Assembly: GCA_024220505.1 (NCBI GenBank)
Contig: JAKZZE010000005.1
Coordinates: 704,501-768,500, forward strand
Origin: Rhizopus arrhizus
Lineage: Eukaryota; Mucoromycota; Mucoromycetes; Mucorales; Rhizopodaceae
Length of the DNA: 64,000 nt
Direction of reading: 5' to 3'
Shown: positions 59,020 to 64,000 of the stretch, one piece after another
Position numbering within the stretch: position 1 is the stretch's first letter
Layout: each line of letters begins with the position of its first letter
Notes under the pieces: generated by a model
Database searches by the model: none
The model's input: only the letters and a program-made list of their open reading frames with translations
Told to the model about the DNA's origin: nothing
Program-made: the position numbers and the translations under genes

Positions 59020-61567
59020 TTAATTTGATTCACTAATACTTAGGTTCTCTACAATTAAAGGATTATTATTTAACATGATTTGTTTTTCAATCTCTAAACA
59101 TGCTTTTGATGTAAAGTTAGTATAATAAATCATAGAGATCAACTAACTTACTATGAATAAGGTGCTTTCCATAAGTATATTTCTTTAAGCCTTGAAGATG
59201 AGGTTTAATCTTTGCGATCAATAAATCTCTTTGTGATCCATCGACTACATCAAGCATTTTTTGAACGACATAATTGGCATATTGATCCTTCATCATAGAC
59301 ATCAATGGATATGTACTAATTGTAATCATTTAGAAATGATGTATATTAATAATTATGATCAAGCATTACCCATCAGGCCGAGTAAGTAAGACTTCTTCAA
59401 TTAATTCTTGTCTATCTTGTGGATTACCATAAGCAACACACTTTTCGACCACATTACTTGCAAACTTATGCTTGCTTAATTGAAGTACATGCCCCTTCAC
59501 TTTACTGATAACAAGTGCTTTATCTTTTGCTTCACCGTGTTCCAAAATATGTTGAATCACATAATTCCCATATTGATCTTGTACTAATTGACTTGTATTT
59601 CTATTCAATTCCTCTAATAAATGAATCTATCATAAAACAATGAGTAAAATGATAACACTCTTTTTCTTTTAAAAGTTACAGTTTGCTCTTTAGGACAATG
59701 TTCAAACACCCTTTGAATGACACGACATCCATAAGGATGAGTTGCTAAATGATATACTTGGCCGTGAAGTATATCAATAATGAATTGGACGTGATGGGCA
59801 GGTACTCGTTCAATTGCCTTTTGAACCACATGGTTTCCATTTTGATCCTTGACGCATTTGAGTACACATCCATCCAATTCTCTCACCAAGGCTGCTTGCT
59901 GATCCGTCAAGACATACTCGAGGGCCTTTTGTACCACACGGCAGCCATACATCTGAAGCGAGAGAGAGACCACGTGTGTTTCCATGTGTTTGGCCAACAC
60001 CGTTTTTTGTGCCTGGCTGCCATGTTCAAAGAACTTTTGAATGACATAGTTACCAAAGACATCCGTCATGAGCTGAAGTGCATTTGGCAAGATTTCTTCA
60101 AAAACCATTTGCTTTTCTTCACTACTGGCCGTTTCGAGCTTTTGTTGAATGAATCGGGATCCGTGCTGATCACCGCTAAACTCGACTGCGTGGCCCGTAA
60201 TGTCCCGCAGGGTTAACTTTTTGGTCTTGTTGGTCCTGAATTCTTCTAAAAGTGGACTGCGAATGATGATATCTGTGAGAGGTTCATGGGGTCTTGTCCG
60301 TTGTTTTTGTTGTTGTCGAAGCATTTGTTCTCGAAGAAGCAGAATTTGTTCCTGCTGTAAGAGGATCTGTCGTTGACGTGATTGAAGTTGAAGTAAAAGT
60401 CGGTCGTTGTTGGCCAACAGCATCGGATTGGCTGCTGGGGGTAAAGTTGGTGTGGTGGGTAAACTTTGGCTGTTGTAATAATTGGGAGAATTATAGGATC
60501 TTGTCATATCTGTTTCCCAGGGCATAGTGTCTACACAGAGTATAAGTACAAAAAAAATAAAAAATAAACAAGATTTTACCCAAGTTGGACCAGTTGTCAC
60601 CAGCATGTTGCTGCTGCTGTTGCTGTTGCTGTTGATGATTCATCCACTGATAGTAACGTTGTTGTTGTTGTTGAAGATTTCTTTTTAATAAAACATCATG
60701 TTGATGCTATTTAGCATATAATTAATAAAAAGTAATAAAAAATAACCTTCATCAGATGTCTTACTTTATCGTTCATATTCACACTAGACATGCTACTGAC
60801 TAGTTGATCCATTTGCTGTTGTTGATGATTTAAATGATGTTGATTGGTAGGCGGAGTGGAGTTTGCACGAGGAACAGGAGATGGATAATTGCTGCGAATG
60901 GGAGGAGACATGGGTCGCTTAAACAGCTCTTCTTCACGGAATAAAGAAAAATAATTATTGTTATGCTGTGTCTTATAATTAGTAAAGCACAGTGAGCATT
61001 ATTACTTTAATTAATTTACCTGCTTATTATTATGTGTATTAATATGGCTGCTACTGCCCTCTTGATGATAGTATGGAGCGCTTTTTAATTCAGAATGTAT
61101 CCAGGCATTATTAATTTGTGGATGATGTATTGCTTTCTCATTTGACAAATGTTGATTAAAATATCCAGTATTATTTTCTTGTCCAAAATCTACGTATTAT
61201 ATCAATCCTTTTTACTCTTCTTTTTACTTTTTTTCTTTTCTTTTTTCTTTTTTACTTACTTGAAAAAGTATCAATGGGTGTACCTAAGCGTGATGGAAGA
61301 GGATCAAACGGAGGATTCCAAGTCGAAGGAATTTTTTCTTCTTCAAGTGGTGGTGCACTATTAGACCTTTGTTGTTCTAAATAAAACAAATCGTTATCCG
61401 ATTCAAATCTTCCTTTCATCAATGCTGCAAGCTGTTTTTTTTTCAAGGAGAAATAAATAAATAAATAAATAAAACATTTTTCTTTATTCGCTTACTTGTC
61501 CTTGTGGTTGATTCCTTGCTTTTGGTTGTTGAAGGTCTGATCGAATCATAAAGCTATTGTTTTGCAT
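59020..61567 (-). CDS. Pumilio-family (PUF) RNA-binding protein, eight canonical repeats
   Basis: Multi-exon minus-strand gene. The N-terminus [20 protein letters not shown] (61567) continues with [20 protein letters not shown], disordered Gln/Ser/Pro-rich exons with short poly-Q (about 60600-60680), and the Pumilio domain from [20 protein letters not shown]. The eight repeats carry recognition triplets in the order SR..Q, NY..Q, CR..Q, NH..Q, CR..Q, NY..Q, SN..E and NY..Q, the same set as human PUM1. The last exons give [26 protein letters not shown] and, after a GTAAGT intron, [20 protein letters not shown] with a stop at 59020. PUF proteins repress or localise mRNAs through 3' UTR sites. 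The true 5' end may include a further small exon upstream. Confidence 0.9.
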
Positions 61568-61983
61568 TGAAACGCGTCTCTAATTTTATTTACAAAAAGA
61601 TATAAAAGAAAGAAAGAAAGAAAAAAAAAAAAAAGCTTCTAAAAGCACATAAAGAAAAAGGAGAAAGAATAAAAGATTTACTCGTGGCAATTTAATTTTT
61701 AATAGCAATATTTTCGGTTATTGAATAAGCTACCACAGAATTTAATCTTTGCTTAGCTTCTTAAGCGTCCCCCTTAAAATTATTGAAGCCTTGGCGAATT
61801 TTTCAAATACTGCTATTCCTTCAATCGCATAACATAAAACACGTCAGGGATTGCAGTGTAACTTTTTATCTATTTATATCAAGTGGGGGTAAAGTATTTA
61901 ATAAGAAAAAACATTGCGCAAAAGAAAAGCTTATTTTGAGTATTAATGCTTTACATTTTTATGCTCTTTTTTTTTTTACTTCT

Positions 61984-63539
61984 TTATTTAATGCCACCAT
62001 TCTTTACAGTAGCAACCTTACATTGGATAGCTTCTCCTGAAGCAGTCTTAATCAAGAGAGGCTTGTCTCCATAATGAGCAATCAAGTCATCATTTGTTTT
62101 CAATTCAGGTTGAACAGTTTCCCAGTACTTCTTCTTGGGGTTCAATACTTTTTCAGGCTCACCTTCTTGACCTTCAATAAAGACTCTGTCACCAGGCTTC
62201 ACTTTAGATGTATCAACAGGACCTAACAATTCAACAGCAGAGCCATCAGGAGCAGTGGCACATAAAACCATACCGAAAGACTTGATACCACGCATACTAG
62301 CAGGCTTCAAGTTACACAAAACAAGCACATAACGGTTCTCCATTTGTTCGATGGGATACCAACGAACAAGGCCAGAGACAATCGTACGAGGCTCTTCTTC
62401 TCCAACATCAATTTCTTCAACATACAAAGAATCAGCTCCTTCGTGCTTCTTACATGATTTGATGTAACCCACGCGAATATCAATACGAGAAACAACAGGT
62501 TGATCAGTTTCAGCAGGGGCAGGAGCTAAAGTGAAGTTTAGAACAATTCTAAATTTTCCTTAAAAAACATCTAGTTTTACCAGCAGGCTTCTTTTCAGCC
62601 TTCTTCTTTTCCTTCTTTGGCTTATCACCTCCTTCCTTTTTCTTGTTGTCATCAGCAGGCTTCTTTTCATCTTTCTTGTCAGATTTCTTGTCTTCCTTTT
62701 TATCACCTTTCTTGTCGCTCTTCTTTTCTTCCTTCTGTTTTTTTATAAATAACATTGCATGTTATACTTTCATGTGCTACTTACTACTACAACGGGTTCA
62801 GGGACGTCATCTAAATTGACTTCAAATAAGGGAAATTCTTCAGTCAAGTCATTAGCCTTAATAACCATATGTTGAACAAGGTCAAACCAACGTAAAACAT
62901 TGGGACATGTGGTAGCCTTGAGGTTTTTCTATTTTTTTTTTTTTCGTTAAGCACATTGTGCTCTTTGGCATTCAGGACGAAACTTACAGTGTAAGAGTGA
63001 AGGATACCAAAGACAACGATATCAACAATGGTTAAATGGTTGCCAACAAAGAAGGTGCGTGTACTCAAGTGCTCATTGAATTTTTTCTATTAGAAAAACA
63101 TGTTATGAATTTCAATACAAAAGTAGTATTACGTTTACCTCAATGTTGGAAATGATCTCCTTCTTACCGGCATTTCTAAGACCTTGAGTAGCAAAGGATA
63201 ACCATTCTTCAACCTATGAAAGAAAAAAAAAAATGAATAAACAATCAAAAGAAAAAACGCGTTTTGAAAAACATACTTGAGCTTGTTCTACAGCATTGTT
63301 TCCAAGAAGCTCGGGCTTATTAGCTTGAGATACAAGGTATTTGACAATAGCATTAGGAGTGTCAATTTTTTCACCGGAAACCTGCTTATTGCATAAGATA
63401 AAAGTTATTTTGAAATCATCGTTCTTACCTCCAAAGAAAGCTCTTTGCCAGTAGTAAATTGAATATTAGACTTGAGGAACTTGTAGACAAGACGAATTTC
63501 GTGGCTTGATTTTTCGGGAATAGCAAGTGTGGCAGCCAT
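61984..63539 (-). CDS. Arc1/AIMP1-type aminoacyl-tRNA synthetase cofactor (EMAP-II domain)
   Basis: Several short exons on the minus strand from MAATLAIPEKSSHEIRLVYK (63539). A GST-like N-terminal fold (IVKYLVSQANKPELLGNNAV, TRTFFVGNHLTIVDIVVFGI) is followed by a highly basic Lys-rich linker (KKSDKKGDKKEDKKSDKKDE). The C-terminal EMAP-II/tRNA-binding domain reads VSRIDIRVGYIKSCKKHEGA, SLYVEEIDVGEEEPRTIVSG, NLKPASMRGIKSFGMVLCAT, KPGDRVFIEGQEG and YWETVQPELKTNDDLIAHYG. Arc1 binds tRNA and holds Met- and Glu-tRNA synthetases in a cytosolic complex. The same architecture occurs in animal AIMP1/p43. All blocks are in frame through GT-AG introns, and the stop is TAA at 61984-61986. Confidence 0.9.
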
Positions 63540-63836
63540 CTTGGACAGGAAAAAAAAAAGAGGCAAGGGTAAAAAGCTTAACTTTGAAAAAAAATGTGTC
63601 AAGATGCTGAGTGGCTTATGCCTTTAGAAGATACGTCATTGTTCAGTTCCTTTTATTCTGTTGTGATTATTCAATTGTTTAATTAATCCTCTGTTCAAGT
63701 AAAGAACAATGATTGAATACGGGCAGAAACTGTTTTTTCTTTTCTTTCCACTTTTCTGTCTTGCGGCGTATTGTTCTTTTAAAAAAAATATATGCTCAGT
63801 AGAAATCAACTTTTTTTCTTTGCTTTCTATCTAATT
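63540..63836. promoter_or_regulatory. Upstream region of the Arc1-like gene, possibly divergent promoter
   Basis: About 300 bases with pyrimidine tracts (TTTTTTCTTTTCTTTCC near 63732) between the Arc1-like start and a possible plus-strand ATG at 63837. No TATA box or RNA gene recognised. Confidence 0.4.
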
Positions 63837-64000
63837 ATGGCGGAAAAATTTCATTCCCATCCAGTTCCACACTACCCAATAGATCCAAACAATAGCTGTG
63901 ATTGGTATCAACAAACAATAATATTCATCATGTGTTATCCAATCCAACAACTATAGCATGTCAGTAGCTTTTTAAAAAAGTCTGTTTGATTACCTTATTG
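63837..64000 (+). CDS. Possible first exon of an unidentified gene (partial)
   Basis: ATG at 63837 opens MAEKFHSHPVPHYPIDPNNS followed by CDW and a GTATCA donor-like sequence at 63900. A stop would follow if the intron were not removed. No family is recognised. The evidence is the start context after a pyrimidine-rich upstream region and a plausible donor. The window ends too soon to confirm it. Confidence 0.3.

Overview
The window looks like nuclear DNA from an early-diverging filamentous fungus of the Mucoromycota, most probably a member of the Mucorales. The reasons are the AT-rich intergenic DNA full of homopolymers, genes broken by many 40-100 base introns with GTAAGT/GTATGT-type donors, fungal housekeeping genes (UGP1, RSR1, RAS, ARC1-like, KRE9-like), and relics of transposon families that I associate with Mucorales. 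The species cannot be fixed by eye. Family assignments come from reading motifs and from recalled family features. No database search was run.

Layout. 1-1053 (-) is the 5' part of a Tul1/Dsc1 membrane E3 ligase. 2.1-2.7 kb holds a truncated LINE and a clean 100-bp MITE. 4.2-9.6 kb carries a p21-activated kinase with two CRIB motifs (+), a CIA2/MIP18 Fe-S factor (-) and an ENTH-domain epsin (-). 9.6-15.1 kb is gene-poor and holds a decayed multicopy gene, a decayed Fanzor (eukaryotic TnpB-like nuclease) gene and a LINE end. 15.2-18.4 kb has FYV7 and UGP1 (+).

19.5-26.2 kb is a nested transposon cluster: a LINE, an IS630-type transposase split by two opposed Ty3/gypsy fragments, a solo LTR with a 5-bp target duplication, duplicated RRM-like gag exons and two small tandem repeats. 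27-39.3 kb is a second accessory block with three more members of the multicopy family (motif layout like PD-(D/E)XK nucleases), a Tnp2 transposase 5' half fused to one of them, a full-length partner of the solo LTR, an IS630 relic and another LINE.

40.9-63.5 kb is gene-dense: a GPI-anchored KRE9/KNH-like mucin (+), a RasGEF (-), a KH-like protein (-) diverging from aladin (+), a DYRK kinase (-), RSR1 (+) converging on RAS (-), a Met4/Cys3-type bZIP (-), a canonical eight-repeat Pumilio protein (-) and an Arc1/AIMP1-type tRNA-binding cofactor (-).

Several genes belong to one signalling theme: a Ras, a Rap/Rsr1, a Ras exchange factor, a CRIB-kinase that would be driven by Cdc42/Rac, and a polarity-type DYRK. 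These fit hyphal polarity and growth control, but the link is by function and no operon-like coupling is implied.
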